From: Brevundimonas sp. Leaf363
GTDB lineage: Bacteria > Pseudomonadota > Alphaproteobacteria > Caulobacterales > Caulobacteraceae
DNA length: 64,000 bases
Assembly: GCF_001424025.1 (NCBI RefSeq)
Contig: NZ_LMPZ01000003.1
Coordinates: 62,001 to 126,000 of the forward strand
Direction: 5' to 3'
Part shown: positions 1 through 10,415 of the stretch, piece after piece
How positions within the stretch are numbered: position 1 is the first letter of the stretch
Layout of the letters: each line of letters begins with the position of its first letter
Notes under the pieces: model-generated
Seen by the model: the letters and a program-made list of their open reading frames with translations, nothing else
What the model was told of the DNA's origin: nothing
Database searches by the model: none
Position numbers and translations under genes: made by a program

Positions 1-852
1 GAGCGCGGCCAGCAGCAGGACGACGAAGGTGGTCAGCGGCTGCGCCTGATCGCGCGAGCGGCAGGCCGCCGTGAGGACCAGGGCCAGTCCCGCCGCCGCG
101 ATCCCGACCATGACGGCCGTGACCGCCGCAGCTGTCGCCTGCCAGACGGCGAGGTCGGGCAATCGCGTCCAGGCAGCGGCGAAGACCGCGCCGGTCTGCA
201 TCACGCCCACCATGGTCAACCACGCCGCGCGGCCTGCGAGGATCGGGGCGAGCCCTCCGCGCGCCAGGGCCAGCCGCGCTTGCAGACCGGACCGCCGCTC
301 GTCGAGCCCGCCCATGGCGCCGTGCATGGCGGCGAAGAAGACGAACATCACGCTGACGGCGCCCGCGTAGTATGCAGACTGGGCGTCGCCGGCCGGGCCG
401 ATCTGCTGGACCGACACGCGCGCCGAACGAGGGGCGGACTGCCCCGCCAGCGTGGCCGCCATGGGCTCAAGCCTCGCCTGAAGCCCGGCCGCGGCGACAT
501 CCCGTCCCGCCGCCAGTACGATGATCAGGCGAGGCGGGCCCCCGGGCGAAGGGCGGATCAGAATCCCGGCGTCCGCCCGGCCGTCGAGCACCGCGCGCTC
601 GAGCTCCCCTTCGCTGTCGGCCATACGCAGGCGGCGACCCATGTCGCCTTCCAGCGCCCTGCGCATCGCGGCGGTCGCCGGCGTTCGCGCTGCATCATGG
701 ATAACCGCCGTCGTGTCGATCTCGCCCCGCGCGCCGGCGCCAAAGATGGCGGCGAACAGCAGATAAACGAGCGGCGGCAGCAGCAGCGTCAGCACGACGC
801 CTGGACGGTCACGCCAGAAACTCCTTGCCCATGCGCGCGCCACGGCGATCAT
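1..852 (-). CDS. ABC-2 type transporter permease (partial, runs off window)
   Basis: This gene reads leftward and is cut by the window edge; about 284 codons are visible. Its ATG at 852 overlaps the stop of the ATPase gene in an ATGA junction, so the two are translationally coupled. An N-terminal hydrophobic segment (about residues 17-38, after RSFWRDRPG) is followed by a soluble extracytoplasmic region of about 120 residues. From residue about 160 (AYYAGAVSVMFVFFAAMHG) hydrophobic membrane segments follow. This is the usual layout of the ABC-2 membrane family, with a large loop after the first helix. It should form an exporter with the neighbouring ATPase. The substrate is unknown. Its position behind crtE suggests, but does not prove, a role connected with terpenoids or the envelope. 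Confidence 0.8.
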   Translation of the reverse strand, partial: MIAVARAWARSFWRDRPGVVLTLLLPPLVYLLFAAIFGAGARGEIDTTAVIHDAARTPATAAMRRALEGDMGRRLRMADSEGELERAVLDGRADAGILIRPSPGGPPRLIIVLAAGRDVAAAGLQARLEPMAATLAGQSAPRSARVSVQQIGPAGDAQSAYYAGAVSVMFVFFAAMHGAMGGLDERRSGLQARLALARGGLAPILAGRAAWLTMVGVMQTGAVFAAAWTRLPDLAVWQATAAAVTAVMVGIAAAGLALVLTAACRSRDQAQPLTTFVVLLLAAL

Positions 853-1766
853 GGCTGACGGCCTGACAGATGCGTCACCAGGTCGTCCAGACCGGGACGC
901 CGCACGATGATCTCTCCATCCTCGGCGTCGACGTCGGGCGCCAGGGCCTGGGCCAGCGTCAGGGCGTCGCTGGTCGACCGGCTCCAGGTCAGACCATCCT
1001 TGCCTTGCACAAGACCAGCTTCTGTCAGCAGACCGGCGCATCGGGACGACGCCGGTCGAGCGAAGCGGATGTCCAGAAGACGATCGGCGCCGAACGCAGT
1101 CTCCACCAGATCCTGCGGCGCACCCTCTGCGATCAAACGGCCCTGCGCCATGACGCCGATGCGGTCAGCGACGTCCGCCACGAAGAGGGCGTCGTGGCTG
1201 ATGAGGAGACATCCCGCGCCGTCGTCCGCCATGGTGCGTAGCGCCTGAGCCAGAACATTTCGCGTGGCGGCGTCCACCCCCTCGGTCGGTTCGTCGGCGA
1301 TCAGCAGCGCAGGTTGTCCTACCAGAGCGGCCGCCAGATTGGCGCGCCGACGCCAACCGCCGGAGAGTGTGCGCACGGGCTGATCGGCGCGGGGGTCGCA
1401 GCCCGTGAGATGCAGCGCACGATCGACCGCCGCCCCGCGCTGGCGGGCCGGAACCCTGCAAAGCTGCGCCGTGACCTCGACGTTTTCTCGGGGGGATAGG
1501 GCGGGAAAGAGCGCGATCTCTTGGGGGGCCAAGCCGATCCGCGCGATCTCATGCGTCCCGCCCCCGATCTGCACGGACCCTCGTCGCGCAGGAAGCAGAC
1601 CGCAGGCCACGCGAACGACCGTCGATTTGCCGGCGCCGTTGGCCCCCAGCAGGGCGTAAACTTCACGGGCCTGGACGGTGAGGTTGAAGCCCTGCAGCAC
1701 CGCCCGACGCTCATAGCCCGCCTCGACCCCGCGCAAGACGAGAGCCGGCGTCGCCTCAGATTCCAA
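849..1766 (-). CDS. ABC transporter ATP-binding protein
   Basis: ATPase subunit of the exporter. Walker A is GANGAGKST, the signature is LSGGW, Walker B is LLIADEP, and the switch histidine lies in LLISHD. The protein is about 305 residues with a C-terminal extension after the nucleotide-binding domain, as in drug or Nod-factor exporter ATPases. The start chosen is TTG at 1766, because AGAAGG lies about six bases upstream and conserved sequence begins there. No ATG fits without running deep into crtE. This start overlaps the 3' end of crtE by 11 bases, so crtE, ATPase and permease form one coupled operon. The start codon is the least certain part. Confidence 0.85.
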   Translation of the reverse strand: MESEATPALVLRGVEAGYERRAVLQGFNLTVQAREVYALLGANGAGKSTVVRVACGLLPARRGSVQIGGGTHEIARIGLAPQEIALFPALSPRENVEVTAQLCRVPARQRGAAVDRALHLTGCDPRADQPVRTLSGGWRRRANLAAALVGQPALLIADEPTEGVDAATRNVLAQALRTMADDGAGCLLISHDALFVADVADRIGVMAQGRLIAEGAPQDLVETAFGADRLLDIRFARPASSRCAGLLTEAGLVQGKDGLTWSRSTSDALTLAQALAPDVDAEDGEIIVRRPGLDDLVTHLSGRQP

Positions 1767-2652
1767 GGTCGGCCTTCTGGAACAGGTCGAAGACGTAGCG
1801 GGACATGGGACTCTCGTGCCCGACCGCATCCGCCGCCTTCCACAGGCATTGCCGCACCGCGGCGCGGACCCGTCCCTCGCCCCACAGATCGACGAAGGTG
1901 GTCGTTTCGCTGTCCTGGCCGACGTCCTTGCCCAAGGTCTCAGCGGTCGAACAGATATCGAGAAGATCGTCGCAAAGCTGGAAGGCGAAACCGACAGCCT
2001 CACCGAAGGCCGACGCCCGCGTCAGCGCGTCGCCGTCGCCCCCGCCCAGCAAGGCGCCGCCGCGAACGGCGGCGATGAACAGCCCACCGGTCTTCAGCTC
2101 ATTGATCTGGCGCAGCGCCAAGGCGTCCCGATCGCGCGGCGCATCGCGCAGATCACGGACCTGCCCCAACGCCAGCCCGTCGAAGCCTACGGCCTGGGTC
2201 AGCACGTCCAGCAGCGCGATGCGCGTTTCAGCCGCCTGAGGACCCCCGAGGATCAGGCGGGTCGACTCGTTCAGCAGGGACACGGCCGCCAGGACGGCGA
2301 CGTCTTCCCCGTGCCGACGATGCACGGTCGGCTCGCCGCGCCGAAGCGCCGCGTCATCCATGCAGGGCAGGTCGTCGAGCACAAGCGACGCGGCGTGGAC
2401 CATCTCCACCGCACAGCCGAAGTCCAGGGCGTCGTCCGGGCGACCACCGACATACGACGCGGCCAGCATCGCCAGAACGGGCCGGACCCGCTTGCCGTGC
2501 CCCAGCAACGCATCCCGAGCCGCCGCAGCCAGAATGCCGTCCTGAGACGGCGCAAGTTCAGCCAGACGGGACTGGACTCGCAGACGCAGCGCCTCCGGCA
2601 GGCTCTCATCCAACGTCTGACGAGGTTGAGGCTTGGCGCCGAGGATCGCCAT
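1756..2652 (-). CDS. crtE: Geranylgeranyl diphosphate synthase (polyprenyl synthetase)
   Basis: Trans-isoprenyl diphosphate synthase of 298 residues. The first aspartate-rich motif is DDLPCMDD (residues about 93-100), followed by RRGEPTVHRRHGE. The second is FQLCDDLLD near residue 230. The GHGKRVRP segment that binds IPP is present near residue 52. These are the features of GGPP/FPP synthases. Lying back to back with a type 2 IPP isomerase and close to crtZ, it most likely makes GGPP for carotenoids. Product chain length cannot be fixed from sequence alone. The downstream ABC ATPase gene overlaps its end. It diverges from idi across a 109-bp gap that must hold both promoters. Confidence 0.9.
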   Translation of the reverse strand: MAILGAKPQPRQTLDESLPEALRLRVQSRLAELAPSQDGILAAAARDALLGHGKRVRPVLAMLAASYVGGRPDDALDFGCAVEMVHAASLVLDDLPCMDDAALRRGEPTVHRRHGEDVAVLAAVSLLNESTRLILGGPQAAETRIALLDVLTQAVGFDGLALGQVRDLRDAPRDRDALALRQINELKTGGLFIAAVRGGALLGGGDGDALTRASAFGEAVGFAFQLCDDLLDICSTAETLGKDVGQDSETTTFVDLWGEGRVRAAVRQCLWKAADAVGHESPMSRYVFDLFQKADLGI

Positions 2653-2761
2653 TCAGTCTCCCTGATATCCCTGGCCGTTGCGTTGCGGCGGCGATCCAAA
2701 CCTTTATGGTCGCATACGGCATCACGGCCGCCCAGGATGCAACCCGCCGGAGCTGTTTCCG

Positions 2762-3805
2762 ATGCCCTCAGACGCCGACGCGATCATCCGTCGCAAGGAC
2801 GAGCACATCGATCACGTCCTCGCGGGACGGGGGGTCAGCCGCGTGGCGTCCGGGCTGGAGGCCGTTCGCTTCGTGCACGACGCGCTGCCGGACCTGGACC
2901 ACGACGCCATCGATCTGTCGACGCGGTTCCTGGGGCGCTCGAGCCGGCTGCCGTTCCTGATCAGTTCGATGACCGGCGGGCCATCGCGAGCAGAGGCGGT
3001 GAATGCGCGGCTCGCCGAGGCGGCCCAGGCGCTGGGCGTCGTCCTGGCCGTCGGATCCCAGCGAGTCGCCCTGGAGTCGGATGGCCATCGGGGACTGGGC
3101 CGCGATCTGCGACGCCGGGCGCCCGACGCATTGATCCTCGCCAATCTGGGCGCCGTTCAATTCGCCTTGGGCTACGGGCCGGACGAGGCGCGCCGTGCGG
3201 TCGAGATGATCGGCGCGGATGCGCTGATCCTGCACCTGAACCCTCTGCAGGAGGCTGTGCAGCCCGAGGGCGACCGTGACTGGCGCGGCGTGGCGCGCGG
3301 CATCGAGCAGGTAGCGCTCGCCTTCCCGGGCAAGCTGATCGTCAAGGAAACCGGCGCGGGCCTGTCCGGCGCCACCGCGCGGCGGCTGGCGGATATGGGT
3401 GTTGCCGCGCTGGACGTCGCGGGCGCCGGCGGCACCAACTGGGGCTTGATCGAGGGCGCGCGCGCAAGCGGCGGCCACGCCGAGGCGCTGGCGGCACCGT
3501 TCGCCGGATGGGGCGTCCCCACCGCCCGCAGCCTGATCGACTGCGCCCGCGCCGCGCCTGAGCTGGAGCTGATCGGTTCAGGGGGGGTTCGCGACGGGCT
3601 GGACGCCGCCCGCGCCATTCGCCTGGGCGCCCGACTGGTCGGCCAGGCGGCCGGCATTCTGGACGCCGCCCTTTCATCAACCGACGCCGTCGTCGATCAC
3701 CTGCAACTCAAGGCCGCTCAGCTTCGGCTGGCATGCTTCTGCACGGGGTCAGCCGATCTGGAGGCTCTGGCTCAGGCGCCGCTTCTGGAAGAGCCGAGCT
3801 TGTGA
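2762..3805 (+). CDS. idi: Isopentenyl-diphosphate delta-isomerase, type 2 (FMN-dependent)
   Basis: Interconverts IPP and DMAPP, supplying the starter for the prenyl chain made by CrtE. Type 2 features are visible: RKDEHIDHVL at the N-terminus, SSMTGG, VGSQRVALE, the ANLGAVQ strand, the HLNPLQEAVQPEGD block and the FMN phosphate region around VKETGAGLSG and DVAGAGGTNW. Length is 347 residues, normal for the family. The start MPSDADAI at 2762 is preferred over an upstream in-frame ATG at 2678, which would add 28 unconserved residues. The last 34 bases overlap the convergent 3' end of crtZ. Also called fni in other genomes. Confidence 0.93.
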   Translation: MPSDADAIIRRKDEHIDHVLAGRGVSRVASGLEAVRFVHDALPDLDHDAIDLSTRFLGRSSRLPFLISSMTGGPSRAEAVNARLAEAAQALGVVLAVGSQRVALESDGHRGLGRDLRRRAPDALILANLGAVQFALGYGPDEARRAVEMIGADALILHLNPLQEAVQPEGDRDWRGVARGIEQVALAFPGKLIVKETGAGLSGATARRLADMGVAALDVAGAGGTNWGLIEGARASGGHAEALAAPFAGWGVPTARSLIDCARAAPELELIGSGGVRDGLDAARAIRLGARLVGQAAGILDAALSSTDAVVDHLQLKAAQLRLACFCTGSADLEALAQAPLLEEPSL

Positions 3806-4257
3806 GCGAGCTCGGCCTTCAGCGCCCGCGCCGACCGAACCCACAGAAATCCAAACGAGACGCAGTTCTCGCGCGTCCGGATCGCGTGGTGCAGCCGGTG
3901 GGCCTGGATCCGCCGGCGCCAGAAGGGCGAGCGGCCGTCGATGCCGGTGGGAAAACGTCGGTGAACCAGGCCGTCGTGGAAGATGAAGTAAACCAGCCCG
4001 TAAGCCGTCACGCCCAATCCCGCCGGCAGCGCCCATGGCCAGACGTGCAGGCCAAGCGCGATCAGCACGATCGCCGGAGCGGCGAACACGACGGCGAACA
4101 GATCGTTCTTCTCCAGCACCCCGCCGCGCGGCTCATGGTGACTGCGATGCCAGTCCCACATCGGGCCGTGCATCACATAGCGGTGCATGGCCCACGCGAA
4201 CGCCTCCATGCCGACAAACGTCGCGACAAACAGCAGGATCATGGAGATCACGGACAT
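3772..4257 (-). CDS. crtZ: Beta-carotene 3-hydroxylase (CrtZ type)
   Basis: Non-haem di-iron carotenoid ring hydroxylase, adding 3/3' hydroxyls to beta-carotene or canthaxanthin in the inner membrane. The histidine boxes are HRYVMHG, HRSHHEPR, FHDGLVHRR and HRLHHA, the CrtZ pattern. With the start at 4257 (MSVISMILLF) the protein has 161 residues, the usual CrtZ length. A start at 4293 would add 12 residues with no family support. It is divergent from the neighbouring hydroxylase gene and its 3' end overlaps idi tail to tail. With crtE, idi and the probable crtG it forms the end of a carotenoid cluster whose crtB/I/Y/W genes would lie outside the window. Confidence 0.93.
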   Translation of the reverse strand: MSVISMILLFVATFVGMEAFAWAMHRYVMHGPMWDWHRSHHEPRGGVLEKNDLFAVVFAAPAIVLIALGLHVWPWALPAGLGVTAYGLVYFIFHDGLVHRRFPTGIDGRSPFWRRRIQAHRLHHAIRTRENCVSFGFLWVRSARALKAELAHKLGSSRSGA

Positions 4258-4328
4258 GCCGCCAGTATAGGCGCGGCAAGCAGGGACCGCCACTTGACCG
4301 GCCGGGACGATTGATCGCCTGTGTCCTC

Positions 4329-5126
4329 ATGCTGATGGATGTGATCGTGACGACGGCGGCGCTTAGCCTGATCATCGGCGTCCGCTACCTCGTGGTCGGG
4401 GTGGTCACCCACGGTTTGCTGTGGAGCGGGGCCGGTCGGGGTCGTCGGCTCAATCGGCAGGCGCCGGACCGCCGACGTATGCGGCGTGAAATCGTCGCCT
4501 CGCTGATCGCCTGCCCGATCTACGCCCTCCCCGCCGCACTGGTGCTGGAACTCTGGAAGCGCGGCGGCACGGCCGTCTACAGCGACGTCGGCGCCTGGCC
4601 GCTCTGGTGGCTGCCGGCCAGTTTCGTGGTCTATCTGCTGGCCCACGACGCCTTTTACTATTGGGTTCACAGAGGCTTACACCACCCGCGCGTCTTCCGC
4701 TGGGCGCACGCGGAACACCACCGATCCCACGACCCCAGCGCGTTCGCCTCCTTCGCCTTCGACCCGGCCGAGGCCGCTGCCACAGCCTGGTTCCTGCCGG
4801 CGTTGGCCATGGTCGTCCCGATCCATTGGGGCGTCGCGCTGGCGCTGCTGACGCTCATGACGGCCACGGCGGTGCTCAACCACGCCGGGCGCGAGGTGTG
4901 GCCGCAGGGATGGCTGCGACGCGCGCCGCTCAAGTGGCTCATCACCGCGACCCACCACGACCTCCACCACAAGCGCTTCAACGGCAACTACGGCCTGTAT
5001 TTCCGCTTCTGGGACACCTCGCGGCTGACCGAGCTGTCAGCGGCCACGGAGAGGCGCGATCGGCCGCATCGCCCCGAGGGCTCTCCAGAAATCAGCCTGG
5101 ACGACGGTTCGCCGTCAGCAGTATGA
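4329..5126 (+). CDS. crtG: Fatty acid hydroxylase/sterol desaturase superfamily; probable carotenoid 2,2'-beta-hydroxylase
   Basis: Membrane di-iron enzyme of about 265 residues with the three histidine boxes of the sterol desaturase superfamily: HDAFYYWVH, HAEHH and HHDLHH, set among hydrophobic helices. A carotenoid cluster of Brevundimonas sp. SD212 is known to hold crtE, idi and crtZ together with crtG, an enzyme with partial homology to sterol-C5-desaturase that hydroxylates carotenoid rings at C2. The same family in the same setting makes CrtG the most likely identity. The start is uncertain: ATG 4329, ATG 4335 and TTG 4311 are all in frame and none has a clear ribosome site. It shares a 71-bp divergent promoter region with crtZ. 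Confidence 0.72.
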   Translation: MLMDVIVTTAALSLIIGVRYLVVGVVTHGLLWSGAGRGRRLNRQAPDRRRMRREIVASLIACPIYALPAALVLELWKRGGTAVYSDVGAWPLWWLPASFVVYLLAHDAFYYWVHRGLHHPRVFRWAHAEHHRSHDPSAFASFAFDPAEAAATAWFLPALAMVVPIHWGVALALLTLMTATAVLNHAGREVWPQGWLRRAPLKWLITATHHDLHHKRFNGNYGLYFRFWDTSRLTELSAATERRDRPHRPEGSPEISLDDGSPSAV

Positions 5127-5157
5127 CCCGAGAGGGGCCGACACGCGGGCGCAAGGC

Positions 5158-5376
5158 TCAGGCCGTCGGCGTGCGGCCGCTCCATCGGCGCCCCGTCGCT
5201 GATGGACGAGGCTTGGCCCCGGCGGGAGCCGTTCGCCCACCCGACCGATGTTGCTGGTAAAGCTGCCAGGCCAGCGTCGCGAGCGCCAGCTTTCCGGCGT
5301 GCCGGCCGGCGAGGCGGCGGCCGCCTCTGGACATGAGCAGGCCCCCCAGGGCGGTGGCGATGCGAGACAGGGCCAT
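5158..5376 (-). CDS. Small conserved-looking hypothetical protein
   Basis: A 72-residue basic protein. The N-terminal half (MALSRIATALGGLLMSRGG, then KLALATLAWQLYQQHR) could form an amphipathic or weak membrane segment; the C-terminus is Pro/Arg-rich and looks disordered. A good GGAG ribosome site lies eight bases before the ATG, which is the main reason for accepting it. It is convergent with the hydroxylase gene and separated by 31 bases. I do not recognise a domain and give no function. Confidence 0.5.
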   Translation of the reverse strand: MALSRIATALGGLLMSRGGRRLAGRHAGKLALATLAWQLYQQHRSGGRTAPAGAKPRPSATGRRWSGRTPTA

Positions 5377-5682
5377 GTTTCATTCTCCAACTGCAGAGCG
5401 CCGAAACGCGGCAGAGACCGGCAGGTTCGATCAAATGCGGGCGCGCCCCACGGCCGCTGGCTCACAACAGGACTTCCAGAGCCGCGCGGGCAGCTAAGCA
5501 AGACCCCGATTTGTAGAGCGCGCACCAGAAAGCCGTAGCGAGCGGGGCTGGGTGGGAATGAAGCGCGAGGGCTTCCCAAGCCCATCCTTACGCTCCCCTT
5601 ACGCCGACCGCCCCGCTTCCATATCGCGCGCTTACGCCCTGACGTGGTCCTTCCGGCTCGAAACTGAGCTGGAGGCGTCGGC
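5377..5682. other. Gene-free stretch upstream of the kdp operon
   Basis: About 306 bp between the small leftward gene and the first kdp-operon gene. It must hold the leftward promoter of the small gene and the rightward kdp promoter. Three phased CTTACGC repeats (annotated separately) are the only clear structure. I see no convincing RNA gene or terminator in it. Confidence 0.5.
5587..5637 (+). promoter_or_regulatory. Phased direct repeats CTTACGC; candidate KdpE operator
   Basis: CTTACGC occurs at 5587-5593, 5598-5604 and 5631-5637. The starts are 11 and 33 bp apart, that is one and three helical turns, so all three lie on the same face of the DNA. OmpR/PhoB-family regulators such as KdpE commonly bind direct repeats about 11 bp apart. 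The block ends 46 bp before the first operon gene. Assignment to KdpE is inference. Confidence 0.5.
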
Positions 5683-5766
5683 ATGGCTGATCTGATCTTT
5701 CTGGCGACGGGCGGCGTGGCCTTTCTGGCCTTCGCCGCGCTCGCCGTTTTCCTGAAGCGGGTGTGA
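5683..5766 (+). CDS. Tiny membrane protein at the head of the kdp operon
   Basis: A 27-residue reading frame (begins [11 protein letters not shown], ends FLKRV) consisting of one hydrophobic helix with a positive C-terminus. GGAGG sits seven bases before the ATG, the best ribosome site in the region. It ends two bases before kdpF starts. It is about the size of KdpF, but the following frame fits KdpF better, so this looks like an additional single-span peptide of the Kdp system. Too short for most gene callers. Function unknown. Confidence 0.6.
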   Translation: MADLIFLATGGVAFLAFAALAVFLKRV

Positions 5767-5768
5767 CG

Positions 5769-5855
5769 ATGGCGCTCGCTGTTCTCTGGGCGGTCGGCGC
5801 GGTCGTCGTCGCCGGCTACATGGTCGTGGCGCTGTTGCGCCCCGAGCGGTTCTGA
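5769..5855 (+). CDS. kdpF: K+-transporting ATPase KdpF subunit
   Basis: A 28-residue single-span peptide ending VALLRPERF. The terminal LLRPERF-type signature after one hydrophobic helix is characteristic of KdpF, a small stabilising lipid-like subunit of the KdpFABC complex. It sits 14 bases before kdpA, in the standard operon position. Confidence 0.85.
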   Translation: MALAVLWAVGAVVVAGYMVVALLRPERF

Positions 5856-5869
5856 GCGGGGCCGCCGTC

Positions 5870-7598
5870 ATGAACATCCAAGGATGGGCGGAAATCGCCC
5901 TGACCCTGACGCTGTCGGTGCTGATCGCCTGGCCGCTGGGGATCTACCTGTCGCGCGTCTGGAACGGCGAGCGGACCTGGCTGGACCCGGTGCTGAAGCC
6001 GGTCGAGGGCGTCTTCTACAAGGCGTCGGGGATCAACCCGGCGCGCAGCCAGGGCTGGGTCGGGTATGCGGGCGCCCTGCTGGCCTTCAACCTGGTCGGC
6101 TTCGTCGTGCTGTACGCCATGCTGCGTCTGCAGGGCGTGCTGCCGCTGAACCCGCAGGGGTTCGCCGGCGTATCGCCGCACCTGGCCTTCAACACCGCCG
6201 TCAGCTTCGTCACCAACACCAACTGGCAGAGCTATGGCGGCGAGACGACCATGTCGACGCTGACCCAGATGGTCGGCCTGACCACGCAGAACTTCCTCTC
6301 CGCCGCCACCGGCGCGGCCATCGCGGCGGCCTTGGCGCGGGCCTTCGTTGCCAATCGCGGCGAGGGGGTCGGCAACTTCTGGGCCGACATGACGCGCACC
6401 ACCCTCTATCTGCTGCTGCCCGCCGCCATCGTGCTGGCCGTCGTGCTGGCGGGTCTGGGCGTGGTGCAGAGCCTGGCCGCCTCGGCGACAGCGACGGGGC
6501 TGGAGGGCGGATCGCAGACCCTGCCGCTGTTCCCGGCCGCCAGCCAGGAAGCCATCAAGCAGCTGGGCATCAACGGCGGCGGCGTCTTCAACGCCAACTC
6601 GGCGCACCCGTTCGAGAATCCGTCGATCCTGACCAACCTGATCACATCCGTAGCGATCAATGTGCTGGGCTGGGCGGCCTTCTTCGCCTTCGGCCGCAGC
6701 GTCTTGGCCAAGCGCGATGTGCGGGCCCTGGTGGTCGCGGCCTTCGTGCTTTTGTTCACCTGCACGGCGGGAATGTACGTGGCCGAAAGCCAGCCGGCGC
6801 CGGCCCTGGTCGCCGCCCGGATCGAGCAGCCGGTGAATATGGAAGGCAAGGAGACACGCCTCGGCGTCCCGTCCTCCGTCGCCTGGGCCGGCCCCACGAC
6901 GGGCGCCTCCAACGGCTCGGTCAACTCGATGCATGGCAGCTATATGCCGCTGTCGGGCGGCATCCAGATGTTCCTGATGCAGCTGGGCGAGATCCTGCCG
7001 GGCGGCATCGGGTCGGGCATCGCCATCATGGTCGTCATGGCCATGCTGGCGGTCTTCGTGGCGGGCCTGATGGTCGGCCGCACGCCGGAGTATCTCGGCA
7101 AGAAGATCGAGGCGCGCGAAATCCAGTACGCCATGATCGCCGTGCTGGTGCTGCCGCTGGCCATCCTGGGCTTCACCGCCGTGGCCGTCGTCTTCCCGAC
7201 GGCGCTGGCGGGGCTGCTGAACGACGGACCGCATGGGCTGTCGGAGATGCTTTACGCCTACACCTCGGCGGCGGCGAACAACGGCTCGGCCTTCGCCGGC
7301 CTGACCGCCAATGCGCCCTGGTGGAACACGACGCTGGGCGTCGGCATGCTGATGGGGCGGTTCGTGCCGGCCATCGCCGTCCTGGCCATCGCCGGATCGC
7401 TGGTCGTCAAGCCCAAGCTGGCGCCGTCGACCGGCACACTGCCGACCCACGGGCCGTTGTTCATCGGCCTTCTGATCGGCGTCATCCTCATCCTGGGCGG
7501 GCTGCAGTTCTTCCCCGCCCTCGCGCTGGGACCCATCGTCGAGCATTTCCAGATGCTGGCCGATGCGGCCCCGGTCCTGATCGAACGGACCTCCGCCC

Positions 7599-7618
<20 letters not shown>
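5870..7618 (+). CDS. kdpA: K+-transporting ATPase subunit KdpA
   Basis: Channel-like K+-binding subunit of the KdpFABC pump, 582 residues, homologous to K+ channel/SKT proteins. Recognisable blocks are the N-terminal ISLRVW-like [16 protein letters not shown] region and the pore-loop-like [34 protein letters not shown] and [12 protein letters not shown] segments. These lie between about ten membrane helices. The 3' end overlaps kdpB by 20 bases, indicating translational coupling. Length and order match the family. Confidence 0.97.
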
Positions 7619-9659
<2,041 letters not shown>

Positions 9660-9667
9660 GGCCCGCC

Positions 9668-9826
9668 ATGTCCCGCAGCCGCTTCGGCGGATCCGGCAAG
9701 AACGACGCCTGGTTCGCCCTCTTCTTCATCGCCGCCGTCGTGGTCGTGGGCCTGCTGGCCGACGCCCGCGACACCGACGCCCCCGACCGGCCCGCGCCGG
9801 TCCCGGCGTCGCATCTCAAGGACTAG
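9668..9826 (+). CDS. Small single-span membrane protein between kdpB and kdpC
   Basis: A 52-residue protein: a polar basic start (MSRSRFGGSGKNDAW), one hydrophobic helix (ALFFIAAVVVVGLLA) and a Pro/Asp-rich tail ending ASHLKD. It starts eight bases after kdpB and ends four bases before kdpC, so it is embedded in the operon with operon-like spacing. Standard kdpFABC operons have no gene here. It may be an accessory subunit or regulator of the pump; that is inference from position only. Confidence 0.7.
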   Translation: MSRSRFGGSGKNDAWFALFFIAAVVVVGLLADARDTDAPDRPAPVPASHLKD

Positions 9827-9830
9827 ATCG

Positions 9831-10415
9831 ATGCTCAATCAGCTTCGTCCCGCCATCGTTATGGTCGCCCTGTTCACCGTCCTGCTGGGGCTGGCCTATC
9901 CCCTCGCCGTCACCGGCGTCGCCCAGGCCGCCTTCCCGGCCCAAGCCAACGGCAGCCTGGTCCGCGACGGCGCGGGTCGGGTCGTCGGCTCCAGCCTGAT
10001 CGGCCAGCCGTTCGCGCTGGCTCAGTACCTGCACCCGCGCCCCTCGGCCGCCGGCGACGGCTATGACAGCGCCGCTTCGTCGGGCTCCAACCTCGGCCCG
10101 CTGAACGCCGATCTGAAGGCGCGGGTCGCCGAGACCACAGCCGCCATCCGCGCCGAGAATGAGGCGGGCGCCGTGCCCGCCGACGCCGTCACCGCCTCCG
10201 GGTCCGGCCTCGACCCCGACATTTCACCGGCCTACGCTCGCCTGCAGGCCGCCCGCATCGCCCGAGCGCGCGGCGCGCAGACGGCGGAGGTGCTCAGCGT
10301 GATCGATCAGCATGTCGAGCGGCCCCTGCTGGGCTTCATCGGCCAGCCGCACGTCAATGTGCTGATGACCAACCGCGCTCTCGACGCCCGCTTCCCGGCC
10401 GTCGCCGGCGGCTGA
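9831..10415 (+). CDS. kdpC: K+-transporting ATPase subunit KdpC
   Basis: Single-span accessory subunit of KdpFABC, 194 residues. The N-terminal helix (AIVMVALFTVLLGLAYPLAVTG) is followed by the typical periplasmic block: GSLI-like GSSLIGQPF, FHPRPSA-like LHPRPSAAGDGYDSAASSGSN, and SGLDPDISPAYA. Near the C-terminus GFIGQPHVNVLMTN is conserved. The stop overlaps the kdpD start (TGATG). Confidence 0.96.
   Translation: MLNQLRPAIVMVALFTVLLGLAYPLAVTGVAQAAFPAQANGSLVRDGAGRVVGSSLIGQPFALAQYLHPRPSAAGDGYDSAASSGSNLGPLNADLKARVAETTAAIRAENEAGAVPADAVTASGSGLDPDISPAYARLQAARIARARGAQTAEVLSVIDQHVERPLLGFIGQPHVNVLMTNRALDARFPAVAGG

Noticed and set aside
1816-3279. 487-residue rightward frame across crtE and idi
   Set aside because: Antisense to crtE, then out of frame with idi; both real genes have full family motifs.
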